Below are positions 1 to 12,560 of a stretch of DNA of 64,000 bases, one piece after another. The position numbers were made by a program, and so were the translations under genes. How positions within the stretch are numbered: the stretch's first letter is position 1; each line of letters begins with the position of its first letter. This DNA is from Topomyia yanbarensis (taxonomy: Eukaryota > Arthropoda > Insecta > Diptera > Culicidae), in contig NC_080672.1 in assembly GCF_030247195.1 (NCBI RefSeq), positions 370,396,166 through 370,460,165 of the forward strand, in the 5' to 3' direction. The notes under the pieces were generated by a model. That model was not told where the DNA came from and did no database searches. It worked only from the letters and a program-made list of their open reading frames with translations.

Positions 1-100
1 AGAAAGCTTGTAAAAATATCTTTCGAACAAGCTATAGATTGTCAAAATCCGTTCACGAATGGCGGAGATATTAAACATTTTGTATTTTTATTTCTCGCTT
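1..100 (+). repeat. Fragment of a mosquito dispersed repeat
   Basis: The opening bases (CTTTCGAACAAGCTATAGATTGT and the AGATATTAAACATT that follows) match 12430-12500, where they lie downstream of the CCCGGAGGGCCGAG core. The window therefore begins inside another copy. Confidence 0.6.
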
Positions 101-867
101 ACCAATTTCCACTAACTAAAAATGAGATCGTTATAGACAGAGTATTGCTTTACGGGTGTTTTAGGGCAAAACTAAACCGTTTTTGAATATCGGGGTATGA
201 AACCACAGCTGTGTGATTCAAGGAATTCGATTCCGTAAACATTTTGTGAATTTACTTGATAATTAATTACCTATTCCTCAAAATTAACATAAAGTTTACT
301 TCAAAGACAAAACAATGTGTAAATTCACTTCAAAGCGAAAATTTGTCCAGAGTTGATGTATTTATCTGTTGGATTAAGCATTGCGTTCAGTCGTGAGATA
401 GACGTTGGATGGTATATAAATGCACAGATCACCAAGTAATCCACCTAGTAGTGAGAAGATAGTTTTCTAACATAATTCATATTCATATTCATATTTGTTG
501 AATAACAAAATTCTAGTGAAAATTTATCTTATTTTGCCAGATTTATGTTATACGAATTATGGCGTAAAAATTATCAGTTGCTTTATGCATAATAAAGATG
601 TAAGGAATCAAAACTTCGCACTATATACAAAAATAATGTCACAGCACTAACCATCATTTACCATTCCTCACTTGTCGCCCCTCCACTAACACTAATCGTG
701 TTCGTGGCAAATGTTACGATTAAGATCTATCCTGATATTTCCAAATCCATTTCCAAGATGTGTCATAAGATCTTCAACTAATCTGAAATATTTGTTAGTA
801 TCCAAGCTAATTTAATCTTGCGATGCATTTGTTCAGGTTAAAAAAACAAACCAATTGTTGTCTTCTG
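101..867. other. No gene recognised
   Basis: AT-rich. One TAATCCACCTAGTAGTGAGA block near 438 belongs to the recurring TAGGTGGATTA motif; TATATAAATG lies just upstream. Confidence 0.5.
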
Positions 868-1385
868 TCTTTCTATAAATAGTTTTCCATTTTAGTGTTG
901 AACAGAGCCACATTCGGAAACAAAATAAATATTACATTCTACTTGAAAAAGAAAATATTTGTGGTCCTGGCAAAATTTGCAAAATATTTGTATTATGAGA
1001 AAACTATAATTGATATAATTATAATTACTTTAATTAATTTATGTTCAAACCCTGCTTTCCTCTGAAGATGAGGGGTTATTCCTTCGAAACGTTGCACTAA
1101 AGAGAGTCATGTGACCAAAAACCTAAAACTACATCAATTCTAATTTAATTGAATTCTATACTGAGTGTATATACTGTATATACTACAATTAAGGAAATCC
1201 TTGGGTATTTTAAATTGGGTAATATGGTTGTTTGAAGACAAAAATGTTAAAAAGAGACATCCCACGTGCACTTTTTTAAACTTTTCGTATCTCTACTGAA
1301 TTTTGAATGAAACATATGCTCTAATGTGTCATTTGAAAATTAGGAACACCTGTTTTGGGTTGATATTATTGAAAATGCAGATTCA
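868..1385 (+). repeat. Dispersed repeat with TATAAATAG, copy 1
   Basis: Shares with 30555-31030 (opposite strand) the blocks CTATAAATAGTTTT, TTTGCAAAATATTTGTA, TATGAGAAAA, CGAAACGTTGCACTAA, GTGACCAAAAA, AACTACATCAA, TAATTAAGGAAATCCTTG, GGTAATATGG and TGAAACATATGCTC. About 500 bp with moderate divergence. Class not identified; an LTR or a MITE is possible. Confidence 0.75.
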
Positions 1386-2539
1386 TTGTACTGGAATACA
1401 CTTTTATTAAAAATAACGGATCAAATTCCAAAAATATCCACAAATTAGATCCTGGGAAAATGGCGCCCAAAGACCTCTAAACTATCCAACTATACTTGCA
1501 TCTCAGTAAAAGGATGTTTTTAACTTATAGCGATGGTTTCAATTGCCCAAATTTGCCTTATGCTGAGAACGCTTCAATTGAAGCATCAATTCCAGAATTA
1601 GTACAGGCATTGGACAATTCAATAGACGTTTCGTTTGAGTGCTCCGTATTCTACACGTAAATGTACAAATTACAATCACAATTTATGCATTGGACAGATA
1701 GTTGATCTCACTGAATTTATGTCATACATATTACAATGTAACTACAACTGATACTGAGTTGTACTGAAAACCCCAATATACATTTTGCATAATCAATGTG
1801 ACTAAAACATATTTAGTTGCGAAGAATAAGGTGAAGAGCCCATTTTTGTCATGTTTCTATTGTCACCATACCCATTTGAAGCCGTTTGTTAGAGCAGTGT
1901 CTGCCAGCTTTGTTCAACGCATTGAGTCAAATGGTAGCGCAACAATAAGGACACTCGAATCGAGTTTTTGTTGCGATCAAATACGAGAATTTAACTGTTT
2001 TCAGCGGATTTGTGTTATTATATTGGTTCTTAACAACGAAGCAAAGCTGTTGATGTCAATTTTAAGGCATTTCATTGATTGTAGGCTGAGGAATTAATGA
2101 ATTAGTAAGGCACCCTGCTTAGTATGATGAAAATAGGCACTTTACCCTACGACTTGTAATTTCAAGCATGTTCGTGTCTCAAAAGCAGTCCAGGGATACT
2201 TTCAATGGCCACTGGCTTTTCGATAAATTTAAATACTTATTCTGGTAGTTTGAGCCATTCTTTTGTCATGTTATTGTTATGTGTAGGACTGATAAACCCA
2301 TATCTCCGACAATTTTGTGCAAAAATCATTTTTTAGATATCTGTGACCAAAAAGACATTTTTTAATTCCAAGACAAATTTCTGGTTTAGTTTCCTGAGAC
2401 TAATTAAGGCCTATCAATATAGTAGAAACACCATATAATCCTAAAGCGTCCTCAAGAAAAGTAGAACGAAAACGTGCTCTTTGCAATAGGATTTTCACAA
2501 ACACTTCAGAATATTCTGAAACAATGGTTTTGGAATTCG
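1386..2539. other. No gene recognised
   Basis: AT-rich with stops in all frames. A 99-codon frame at 1798 has no domain. Nothing else seen. Confidence 0.5.
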
Positions 2540-5400
2540 TGAAATTCGTTTTATTCATTTACTTCATTTGACTATTTTTTTTTAAATTTTATTCCTTATA
2601 CTCATTTTTCCAGATCATTCATTTCATGGATTATATTTGATATGTTTATTTTTTTTTAAAAATATTTGACTTATTTTAAATATATGATCACTTCATTTTA
2701 TTGATTTTTTTACATTTAGCATTCTTTTGATTCATTTTGTCTATTCGACCTCATTTTATCTATTGTATTCATTTTTTTTCTTTGTATGCATTCCGATCAG
2801 TTTATTATCTCATGCATCATATTCGTATCAATTTAATTTATATTTATCATTCTTCTCATTTTTTGAATAACTTTTTTTGCTTCCTAAATATTTTAAATTT
2901 TTGTTTGTTTTATTATTTTTCTTCAATTTATTCAGTTTACTCGAAGTGTTATTCGTGCAGGACTCGAAACTGTGTTTATCTCACATCTAGTTGCTTGCCA
3001 ACTTTGCGCGTGTTCGGCAAACTAATGAATAATACAACAGTGATATGTGTAAGAAATGTCTCATCTCACTGATAGGTGGATTAACGGACCACTTCAATGT
3101 AAACTGTAGTAATAGTGCACATGAACTATTACATGATTTCCTATGTTGTGGCTGGGTCTATTTTGTCAAAATATACCTTGATACCTAAAACAAAGTGATT
3201 AGAACATTTAGAAACGCTCATCAAATCTAACTACTCATTCGTTACGTAGATTTTCTGTCCGAAAAATTTAAACCTCGGTGCAGATCGATCTACTATGTCT
3301 CTCTCTGACACTGCAACTCACTGGACACTATATCTCCGCAAAAACATAATAGAACACATTCAACTTACCTTGACCCCTTTGCGATAAGTAAAGGAAGCTT
3401 TTCTATTTCACAGTTCCGCGAAAAATAGTCCCAGAGCCGGAATTTCCTGTCCGAAAATTTTTTGTTCGTACATGTTTGTTTACATGCACATCGGCAACAC
3501 TATGGCAGATGTAAAAGTTGATGTGCACTATGTGAAATTGGTTTGAAGGTGGCCAAAAGTGAATATTGAAATTTTCGAAACACCTATATTACATCGTAGC
3601 CAAGTGTGTATGTAACATAAGTCATCAAGCGTGAATTTTATGCCGGAAAAAAGTATATAAGTAAGCAGTTGCTTCATTTCTATCGAATAAAATCAATAAA
3701 ATAAGTCAGCATAATTGACCATTCATTCTAAATCGTTTGTTACAGTGTGACAACATGATGCATAAAACCATGTCTCATTACCAGCTAGCATCAGTTTTGC
3801 TTGTTTGTTGATGAAAATGACATGACTTCCATTGACGTCAAAACCTATATCTAGCCAGCAAACTGAAAAGGGTTTATACCAATTTTGAGGAACCAATGCG
3901 GCAAAGTATGAAAAAATGCTATAGTTGTTTTTTTCCAATTCTACTAAAATGCAAAGTTCAGCAGTGACCGTGAACACTTATGAGATAATACAATAAAAGA
4001 TTTGTCACATTCTGCTGAACATGAACATAATTAGTAACAATAGGTACGCTGAAAATTCAACAAATATTTAGTTTGCGAACAAAATGAAAATATTTTCTTC
4101 ATGTTCGTTATTTTAAAAAAACGTAAAAACTTTATTAATGTTGACACTGGTAGAAATATTCAGAGACGCATTTGGCTAAAAATCGTACATACTATGAACT
4201 CAGAAATATCTTTCGGCCGAACACGGTACTCCACTCGACGAAATTAACTTTTGTGACTCCGAGGTACCTTTCACTCGTGAATTCAGGTATTTAGTTGGGT
4301 CTAGTTTTCTTAATTTACAATCGATTCGAATCATATGCACGTGATTAGGAATTCATTTCGTTATTATTCGACAGCGTTTCTGATGCAACTAGTAGAGAGT
4401 ATATATCCAATATCAAACATCTCAGTTTTTCGTGTAGAATACATGAGGGAACTGCATTCATTCCTGATCGTTTTTATAAATATTTTGAAGATTATTCTGG
4501 GGAACCTTATAGTGGAAACATATTGTAAATGGGAAACAGAATATAAGTGGACAATTTTATGACCATTTCCGTTAATTTCCGGTTCTTGGAACCATTTTTT
4601 AGTAAATATCTTCCTCAACAATTTATTGATACATAACAATAACAATGTTTATTGCACCGAACAACGTAGAATGTCGATATGATGATATTGTGAAGTTGAG
4701 TTAATGTCATTTGCTTTACCGCATGACATGAATATTCATCAAAAATTTCGGATTCCTGAATCATGTGAACCGAAAGAAAAGTATCGACCTGTGCCCAGAT
4801 GAGTTCAAACGAAATAGCATTTATGATTATGAATTATTCAGATGACGATTGAGTAAATTTTTGTGCCAAGTGTCAGGTAGATTTAGATAGGACTGTTTCA
4901 CAGAGGGATTGTATTTTTCGCATGTACTTGCTTTATAAGGTCCACCGGAACCGGTCCCAGGGCATCCCGGATACTCTCAATAATGATCAGGAACAAGTCC
5001 TAGACCTTCATTCACTACCCTTGAATATTTTGTGACATTTTATATATTAGAAACAGGACACAATTCTGTTCGAAGACTTTGATAACACTTATTCAGCTAC
5101 AGACAAACGATGTGTTGCGAATGTAGACCGGACTTGCGTATCCAAATTATATATCGTTAGATAACGTATTTTTATTACGTAGAATTTCGATAAACGTACA
5201 TACACAAAGACTTTTTCAAATGTAACACTCATTTTTTGGGTGAACCTATTTTGTCAAGATTATCACAGTATAACCAACAGTGTTCCTAGAATACATTCAC
5301 TGTCAGAATGTTTTCTCCGTTGAAGTGGTCCCTTAAATCGGTTTTTTTTTTTGAGAAAATTCTCCCTAAATCAAAAGTTTTAGCAGTTTAAAAAAGTTTT
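2540..5400 (+). repeat. Dispersed repeat copy A, split by the TTAA element
   Basis: 2540-3084 holds a T-rich tract of loose TTCATTT/TTGATT repeats, then TTCGTGCAGGACTCGAAACTGTG, AAACTAATGA and TGTAAGAAATGTCTCATCT, ending CACTGATAGGTGGATTAA. It resumes at 5337 as ATCGGTTTTTTTT. The copy at 25.2 kb has the same order on the other strand. Element class unknown. Confidence 0.75.
3085..5332. mobile_element. TTAA-flanked non-autonomous DNA element (2.25 kb)
   Basis: Inverted ends CGGACCACTTCAATG (left) and, read inward from the right, GGGACCACTTCAACG. Both sides are flanked by TTAA (3081-3084, 5333-5336). The surrounding repeat, without this insert, exists at 25.17 kb where GGATTAAGTCGG is continuous; that is effectively an empty site. 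TTAA targets are used by piggyBac and Kolobok groups; no transposase is readable, so the superfamily is open. The interior is AT-rich, with short open frames that resemble no known protein. Confidence 0.82.
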
Positions 5401-5719
5401 TTACAAAAATCATGGGCATGAAGGGGTTGATGTGCGTTATTCATACCTTAATACAAAATAGACCGTTTTTAAACAAGAGTATTAGTCTATTTTAAAGATG
5501 TGCAATTTGTTTATTTTCGATGTGCATTCGTTCTACATCTTTTATTTGAGTTAAGTTTTTTTGAGGTATTTACAATAGAATAAAATGTTGATCGAGTTCT
5601 AACAGCTTCCAGAGTAATTCTACAACATCAAAAAAATTTCAAACATTTGCGCTCTTACCACCCGTTGCTGTCACCACCAAAAACTTATTTTCGTAAGGAA
5701 TACTTCAATATGATAATTT

Positions 5720-5806
5720 ATGCCTAACTTCCATTATACCAATCGTCCATTATGCCTAACGTCCATTATGCCAAACGTCCGTATGCCTAACGTATTTATG
5801 CTTAAT
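5720..5806 (+). repeat. Minisatellite, unit about 16 bp
   Basis: Five imperfect copies of CGTCCATTATGCCTAA, directly abutting MITE copy 1. A related but looser TTCGGCCTAACGG tract lies at 53265-53320. Confidence 0.85.
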
Positions 5807-6576
5807 CGTCGCTGTTGTGCTATCTTATGACAAACGCCATTTTGGGGTAAACTGAGTTAGATATGCCACATTACTTGTTTGAAAAATCTCTACAAAGTGG
5901 CGTTTTCAGAATTTTGAAATTCTACTTGGTTACTTAGATATTGCGAGAAACGTCATGAGAAATTGTGAGTTTTTTGCTTAAAATCACTGTATCTAGGGAT
6001 TTGCTCAAGTTATATTGAAGTTTTAGATGTTTTTATGCGTGAAAATGTCTGAGGAACACAATGACATAAACATTTTCAAAAGAAAATTACACGAGTTGTG
6101 AGAAAAACACAGTTTTAGTTTTAAATTGGAAATAAAGGATATTTGGCAACACTGTAACTAAAAATAACTATTTTTTCTAGATGCCCTGACTCATTTCCTT
6201 CAAAATGCATTTCACCGATTGTTTATAGCCCATATGAGTGCAAAGATATGAATAAAAGTTAAAAATTGATGATTTTTTTCTATGGAAAATTTTTCATGCA
6301 CGATTATGACACGTCATACAAATTTTGTCATCAATACACGCCTATGACACGTGTGAGTGCGACTTTTGTTTACATTCATAGTAAAAACTCGCAACATAGT
6401 CAAGCGATCTTCGTAATATTTGAGAGATTGATGAAGAATAGATAAAAGCATTAATTGTCTTCTTTGGAATGTTTATACCATTTATAAGTTTCAAGATATT
6501 CAATCTCAAACTTTAAAAATCGTTTTTCTCGAAATGTGCTAAATGGCGCTTGTCATAAGATAGCACAACAGCGACG
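5807..6576 (+). mobile_element. m4bp-like MITE, copy 1
   Basis: Ends CGTCGCTGTTGTGCTATCTT and its complement; the inverted ends (about 36 bp) continue as ATGACAAACGCCATTT versus AAATGGCGCTTGTCAT. Flanked by TAAT on both sides (5803-5806, 6577-6580). The interior has no coding capacity. Two relatives in the window (43.1 and 51.7 kb) share the full length and the same orientation. Confidence 0.93.
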
Positions 6577-6919
6577 TAATGGGGTACACCCGATTTAGCC
6601 AGGCTTCTGCAATTGTGGAAAGCAAATTAAGGTTCTCTTCAATAAATCGTTTATAAATAGGCCACTTCACTCAGAGGAGTGAGTTCTAAAGAAAAATTTG
6701 AGATCAATTACGAAGCTTCTGGAATGTTCCAATAGAGCCATCTGCCAATACAGCATGCAAATAATAGAATATCGTTGATTTTATTGAAATGAGAGCAATT
6801 ATTTTGCTTTACAGCATATTGGAAAATATAAATAAAGGAATTTAGCACAACAACTGGATACCGGTGATAATTTTATCTATTGAATAAATAATCCTTGCCG
6901 ATTAAAGCGTTTTTATTGA

Positions 6920-7148
6920 ATAAGTTGGATTTGAATGTTTTGTGTTCCACTCGTCAGTAACTGACACCAAATTGCTATCAGTTAGACGATATATCCAAAC
7001 TAACACCAAATGTTCATCAGTTAGACATGAATTCTAAACAGTTCTAACTGACGCCTATTTTGTGTTAGTTTTGATATATCGCCTAACAGATAGCAAGTTG
7101 GTGTCAGTTGCTGACGAGTGGGACGCGAAACGTTCAAATCCAACTTAT
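6920..7148. repeat. Fold-back element, arms about 110 bp
   Basis: ATAAGTTGGATTTGAA at the left pairs with TTCAAATCCAACTTAT at the right; inside, CACTCGTCAGTAACTGACACCA, ATCAGTTAG and GATATATC are mirrored. A decayed fragment of one arm (CAGTAAC, GTTAGACGATGTATC) lies at 8877-8920. Confidence 0.85.
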
Positions 7149-7914
7149 GTAAGTTAGGTTTTGTGCCCTTAAGCGCAAATTGGTACATCCAATTTTTTTT
7201 TTCGCTACGGCTGCTAGGTGTGCTACACTAATTAAAAAGGAGCAGTTGAATTTTGAATGTAACAGACTTGTGTTTTTCGTTATTGGCTTCACAAAATCAA
7301 ATTAAATGGATTTTTTTTAAAGTAAACATAAAATTAAGCAGACTTAACATTTTAGCTTCGAAATACAAACGTTGCTCTACTAAAATGGAAGTCCTATCTT
7401 AACGACACCGTACAATATACATAGGAATAAAAGGATGCGAACATGGAAGGACTTAAATGAATTGATTAGCTGTTGGTAACTGATTCATATCGCGTGGCGT
7501 AACTTAGCTGTAAATACTAAGTAAAATTACATTATCATAACATATAAATGAAAAATAAATTTGAAGTAGAAATCACTCCTATAATTTAGACCATCCCATT
7601 CATCAACTAATTTGGTCGATGTAAATCAACTGAACCGCATAATTTTAGAACTGCTGCTAGCCAGACATCCAGCTCATCAGAAAATGTCCACTCGTGGCAT
7701 GCTTGTGTATCGTACCGGTTTCATTAACTGCATAGGACATGTTTCGGTGCAATCACATTTATAAAGCAAGTCCAAAATTTAACGAGCGACAAATCGTTCT
7801 GCAGATTTTAAGTTGTATAGTAGTAAATAAATGTACAGTTCGCAAACTTATGCACATTAAATCAGACAAGTACATTTTTTAACTATTAAAATAAATTATG
7901 ATCGATAACTGCAC
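7149..7914. other. No gene recognised
   Basis: AT-rich spacer between the fold-back and the GC-rich island. Nothing supportable. Confidence 0.5.
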
Positions 7915-8790
7915 CTCGCACGGTGCAGTCCGATTCCACCCAGAGTGTTCCCGAGTCGTCCAGACGTCTCGACCGACCCCACACACACACACTCACACAT
8001 CGATCACGAAAATTCGAAAGTTCTGTGCTCATTACCACTGATACCTTGGCCGAGGTCCAACGTGAATCAATTTCCGTCCACTTTGCCCTTTACTGAGCGG
8101 CCCGCCTGGGAATTAGTGCCGACTACCTACCTAAGTACAACTAACATGCGGCCGGTTGGCACGCTCTGCACGCTGCTGCTGTGGGACATTTTTTCCGCGC
8201 CAGTGGCCTGTTTCCCACCTATAAACCTAATGGCCCGATTCGTCACAGCTCATAAAGCACGTGTGAAATCATCCACGGTCGCACTCGCCTGTTAAATCAC
8301 GATGGGATGGAGTGGGGGGGGGGGGACTCATCCTCTAGTCGAAGTACGCGATGATCCACGGTGATGATCGAGAGCTGGCTGTACTACACGCTCCGGTCGA
8401 ATACCGGTGGAATATTTTCACTGTCTTGCCTGCCCGACTATGACGCTGCTGCTGGCGCGAGGTTTGTCGAACGACGGAGAAAAAATGAGACGACATTCGC
8501 GGCCAGCGCTAATTTGACACTTGACGCGAGAAGAAAATTTCAGATCATGTCAGTGTCGTGTTGGTGTGGCGAACGGTATATCTGGATTGGGAAGGATTTT
8601 CCTTCGCGGCTACAAACCACTGACAGACAGATGGATGAGGGCAGTGAAAGTTTGTTATTTTCATTTTTACATTTGCCTCAATTAGCTCGATTTATAGAAA
8701 CGAGGATTCGGTGTGATTCAGCAATGGCACACATTTTGTTCAATTATTTATTGCATGTAAATGAAATCTCTGGAATGTAAGTGTGACGGC
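7915..8790. other. GC-rich low-repeat island
   Basis: Clearly higher GC than the flanks, with a short CA run, CTGCTG motifs and a G run at 8314. Open frames of 116 and 139 codons exist, but no known domain, splice pattern or start context supports them. Could be a non-coding or UTR exon, or a regulatory element, of a gene extending outside the window. Confidence 0.4.
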
Positions 8791-9548
8791 TGAAGGATTT
8801 TATTCGAAACTTGAACGTAGAAATAAGACAAAAAATTTAAATGAAGTTAGATTTTTGTTTTTCGAATTCATCTCATCAGTAACTAGTAGTTAGACGATGT
8901 ATCTAAACTAGTATACAAATTATCACTAATTAAAACAAAAAAAATCCAAACAATTTTTTGTCCCTAGTGATGTCCCGGGAAGCAAACACAGAAGCCCTGG
9001 TTTGCTGACGAGAAAGCGAAAACGAACTCTGTATTGGCTGTGGTCCACTAGCAGATTAATGGCAGGCTATTATCTTTCTCTGGACAAAATCAGGCTAGTT
9101 GTAGTATCTCAACCAGAGTCGGAAAATGTTTTTTCATTTGCCAAAATTAGAAGAATCACCAATATAACTATCGTTGAACGCAACTGGATATTTTAACTAA
9201 TTATTATTATTTCGTGTATCTGGAACTAGGTTGGATAAAACAACAATGAATTTGAATCTCCCATAAGCGACATTCGAATTGGTTCGCATTATTCAATGCA
9301 TGTCGACAAAATAAGTTTTTGGCCTTAGTCCCACTTATACTCATGTTTCTGTTAAATATTAACCTATAAAAGAACGAACGCCGATTTAATACCTAACTTC
9401 GATCCAAATAGGACACATAGGGATCTGATCTGAGTTTGTGAATAGCGTTGTTTGATTATATTTGATTTGCACCTAAAGTTAGGTAAAAAGGAATATGTTC
9501 TCACAATATGAACTGTTGGAATTACATGGCAAAAAGTTTCTTTAAATA
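8791..9548. other. No gene recognised
   Basis: Contains a decayed arm of the 6.9-kb fold-back (8877-8920). Nothing else supportable. Confidence 0.5.
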
Positions 9549-9702
9549 CACTGGAACCTCTATTCACGAACCAAACCAGGGAGTTCGTAAATTGAATTGA
9601 TTAGTAAAAAAAGCGTTCGTTATTTGGGATTTAGGAAAGGTAAACTCTTCACATTCATATAGAATTTCCTTTCGTAAAAGCAGTTTACAAGTTTAACTTA
9701 AA

Positions 9703-9937
9703 GACTATATAAAATTTCTTATAACGGCTTTGTCAGTATTTTGAGGAATAATAGAACGAATTTTAATGTTTGTCCGACGTTTCGATAATTTTTGGCATCA
9801 TCTTCACGGGAAAAATATAGATCGTCCTTTGTCTGAATGCTTTGATAAGCATCGAAACATCGGATATTAAAATTTGTTCTATTATTTCTCAAACGACTGA
9901 CAAAGCCGTTAAAAGAAATTCTATATACACCTTAACA
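9703..9937. repeat. Fold-back element, arms about 100 bp
   Basis: GAATAATAGAACGAATTTTAAT and ATAACGGCTTTGTCAG on the left are mirrored at 9860-9915 on the right, round a spacer containing CATCATCTTCACGGG. Confidence 0.8.
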
Positions 9938-10262
9938 GTCGAAATCTTCGTTTATAATCTTAAAGACTATTCTGTATCAAATAGGTAGGTTTATGTTTGT
10001 TCCAAGTATTCCAAGAATTTCCTGGAGCGATGGTTTAAAGATCTACAAGCGTATCCAGTTATATTTCGGTCGTATATGAATGCGATACATACTAATGGAG
10101 GGTCATAATACAAAAATTTCAATGACGTATTGCTTCCAATTCATAATTATGGTCATCCAAGAACTTTTTGAAATACAGAACATAGGATCTATGAGCGTAA
10201 TAAGTAATATTTTGATGATTTTTTTTCTGTATGTTCTTTGAGGTTCATGACATAATGTTCTA

Positions 10263-11475
10263 CAACCAAGTTTTTTATGCGGGGGAAACGTACCGTGTAA
10301 AAGCCGCGTTAATTGGAAAATCCGCGTAAAAACACCCTCAGTAAAAGAATATTTTTGCAAGTTTTTTTTTGCACGGATTTCGCAAAAATATTCTTAGTCC
10401 TTTTGAATGCAACAGACTTAGACTTTTCCTGAAAAAAATCTAAATCCTTTTAAATGCAACGATCGTAACAGAATTTTGGCAGTCTGGAAGACTCCTTATG
10501 GCCCGCACCTCATCAAAATTTTTAGGGAATGGACTTGACGAGTAGGTGTCTGAAATTTTTGTGTGACACCATTTTGAAATCCAAGATGGCGACTTCTAGT
10601 TTAACGAAATTGGCTATAACCCAATCAATATGGGTATTTTCGGAATGGTCTTGACGAGTAGGAGACATAGCTTGACATGTTTGACGCCATGCTGAAATCC
10701 AAGATGGCGACTTCCGGGTTAGCCACATTCGCCATAACCCCATCGATATGGGTATTGTCGGAATGGTCTAGACTAGTAGGTTCCAAAAATTGTTTTTGAC
10801 TCCATTTTTAAATCTAAGATGGCGACTTCGTTTAGTGAAATTCGCTATAACCTATGCGATGTGGGTATTATCGGAATAGACTTGAGGAGTAAATTGATTT
10901 TGATTGAGTTGTAGAGATTTTCAATAAGCCGGAATTCGCCATCTTGGATTCCAATATGGCGTCGAAAATCAATTTCTGGCATCAACTCATCAAGACCATT
11001 CCGACGATACCCATATTAATTAGGTTATAGCGATTTTCATTAAACCGGAAGTCGCCATCTTGGATTTCAAAATGGCGTCAAACATAAACTTCTGGCTCCT
11101 ACTCGTGAAGTCCATTCCGAAAATACCCATATTGTTGAAGCGTCTGCCATAAGGAGTCTTCCAGACCTGTCTCTTTCATCTTTCCGAAAATCTTCTAAGT
11201 CTTTTGCATTAAAAAGTACTATTTTTAGTCAAACCGTGTTATTTGCGAAATCCGCGCAAAAAAACTGCCAAAGTTCTTCGAATTTAATGAGGACTTAGAA
11301 TTATTTTTCAGGAAAAAGTCTTTCGCATTGAAAAGGACTGGCGAAATCCGCGCAAAATAAACTTCCAATTAACGCGGTTTTTTACTGGGATTTTCCAATT
11401 AACGCGGTTATTGTTATTACGCAGAATCCACGTAAAAGAATCTCGTAAAAATAAACCGCATAAAAAACTTGAGTG
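10263..11475. mobile_element. Palindromic TA-flanked MITE carrying satellite monomers
   Basis: Ends CAACCAAGTTTTTTATGCGG (left) and CACTCAAGTTTTTTATGCGG (right, read inward), each next to a TA, so Tc1/mariner-type. Inside, GTTAATTGGAAAATCCGCG, TCTGGAAGACTCCTTATGG and three or so 115-118-bp monomers containing GAAATCCAAGATGGCGAC in the left arm are mirrored in the right arm. The result is one long imperfect palindrome of about 1.2 kb. Confidence 0.75.
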
Positions 11476-11639
11476 TATATTGTATGAAATTCAGCGAATA
11501 TCACAGGTCAATTAAGGTAATTTTTTAGCACAGGTCCATAAATCTACATGAATAACCACGGAGCAGATAGAATAGCAGATAAAACGAATCGATCAAAATG
11601 CCAGTGAAAAATAATCGAGCTATTCTCGCAACTGGGTTG

Positions 11640-11900
11640 TCGAGTACACGACGAATGTTGGATATTTTTGAAATGGGTTTGATAAGTAGATGAAGGAAAT
11701 CGATGAGTGACGTCAGTTTTAAATTCAAGATGGCGACTTCCGGTTGAACAAATTTGTCCAAAACCCTAACATTATGGGTATTTTTGGAATGGTGTGATAA
11801 GTAGGTGACGGAGATCGACGAATGACGTCATTTTGGAATCCAAGATGGCGACTTCCGGTCGTGCAAAATTTGCAAAAACCGTTACTATACGGGTATTTTT
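11640..11900. repeat. 115-bp satellite, two monomers
   Basis: GATGGCGACTTCCGGT at 11729 and 11844 (115 bp apart), with ATGGGTATTTTTGGAATGG between. Same unit as at 10.5-11.1 and 16.1-17.5 kb. Confidence 0.8.
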
Positions 11901-11989
11901 GGAACGGGGTTTTCGAGTGGATAGCCAGGATTCAGAGTTGCCATTTTAAATTTTCAACTGTTCACTAAAAAATGAGAATTTTGTCAGTC

Positions 11990-12560
11990 TTATAGCTAAA
12001 AAATATTTTTTTTCAACGTATTCAGTATTTTTACATTTCTTATAAAAGAAATGTATAGAATTCGCTCAAACTTTCAAGATTTTTTCCGAGGCCCGGAGGG
12101 CCGAGTCTTATATACCAATCGACTCAGCTCGACGATTTGGGACAATGTCTGTATGTGTGTGTGTGTGTCTGTGTGTGTGTGTGTATGTAACGGACAAATT
12201 CTCATTCGTGTTTCTCAGCAATGGCTGAACCGATCTTATCCAAACCAATTTTAAATGAAAGAACTAAAAAACAGTATGAACGCTATTAATTTGTTTTTGA
12301 TTCTGATGTTTAGTTTTTAAGATATGAATGTTTGAATGCGTAAAAATGGCGTTTTTTGCAGTTTTTTTAAATTATCTGCCGAAATTGACAATATAGATTA
12401 ACAATTTATATGTTTTTAGACAGCTTTAACGAATACCTTTCGAACAAGCTATAGATTGTTGAAATCGGACTATTATCAAAAGAGATATTTAACATTAAAT
12501 GCGGACGAAAGATTTTTATCATTTCCCACTGCCAGAAATATGACCAAAAACATGTGATCT
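11990..12560 (+). repeat. Mosquito dispersed repeat with GT microsatellite
   Basis: Contains TTTCTTATAAAAGAAATGTA, GGCCCGGAGGGCCGAG, CGACTCAGCTCGACGA, a GT-rich run (12150-12185), then TTTCTCAGCAATGGCTGAACCGAT. The same blocks appear inverted at 55.5-55.7 kb. I recognise the layout from Aedes sequence, but the class is not established here. Confidence 0.7.

Noticed and set aside
4335..4645. Overlapping frames of 75 and 93 codons inside the TTAA element
   Set aside because: No resemblance to any transposase catalytic region; probably chance in non-autonomous DNA.
8361..8780. 139-codon open frame in the GC-rich island
   Set aside because: Composition alone explains fewer stops; no recognisable motif or conserved start.
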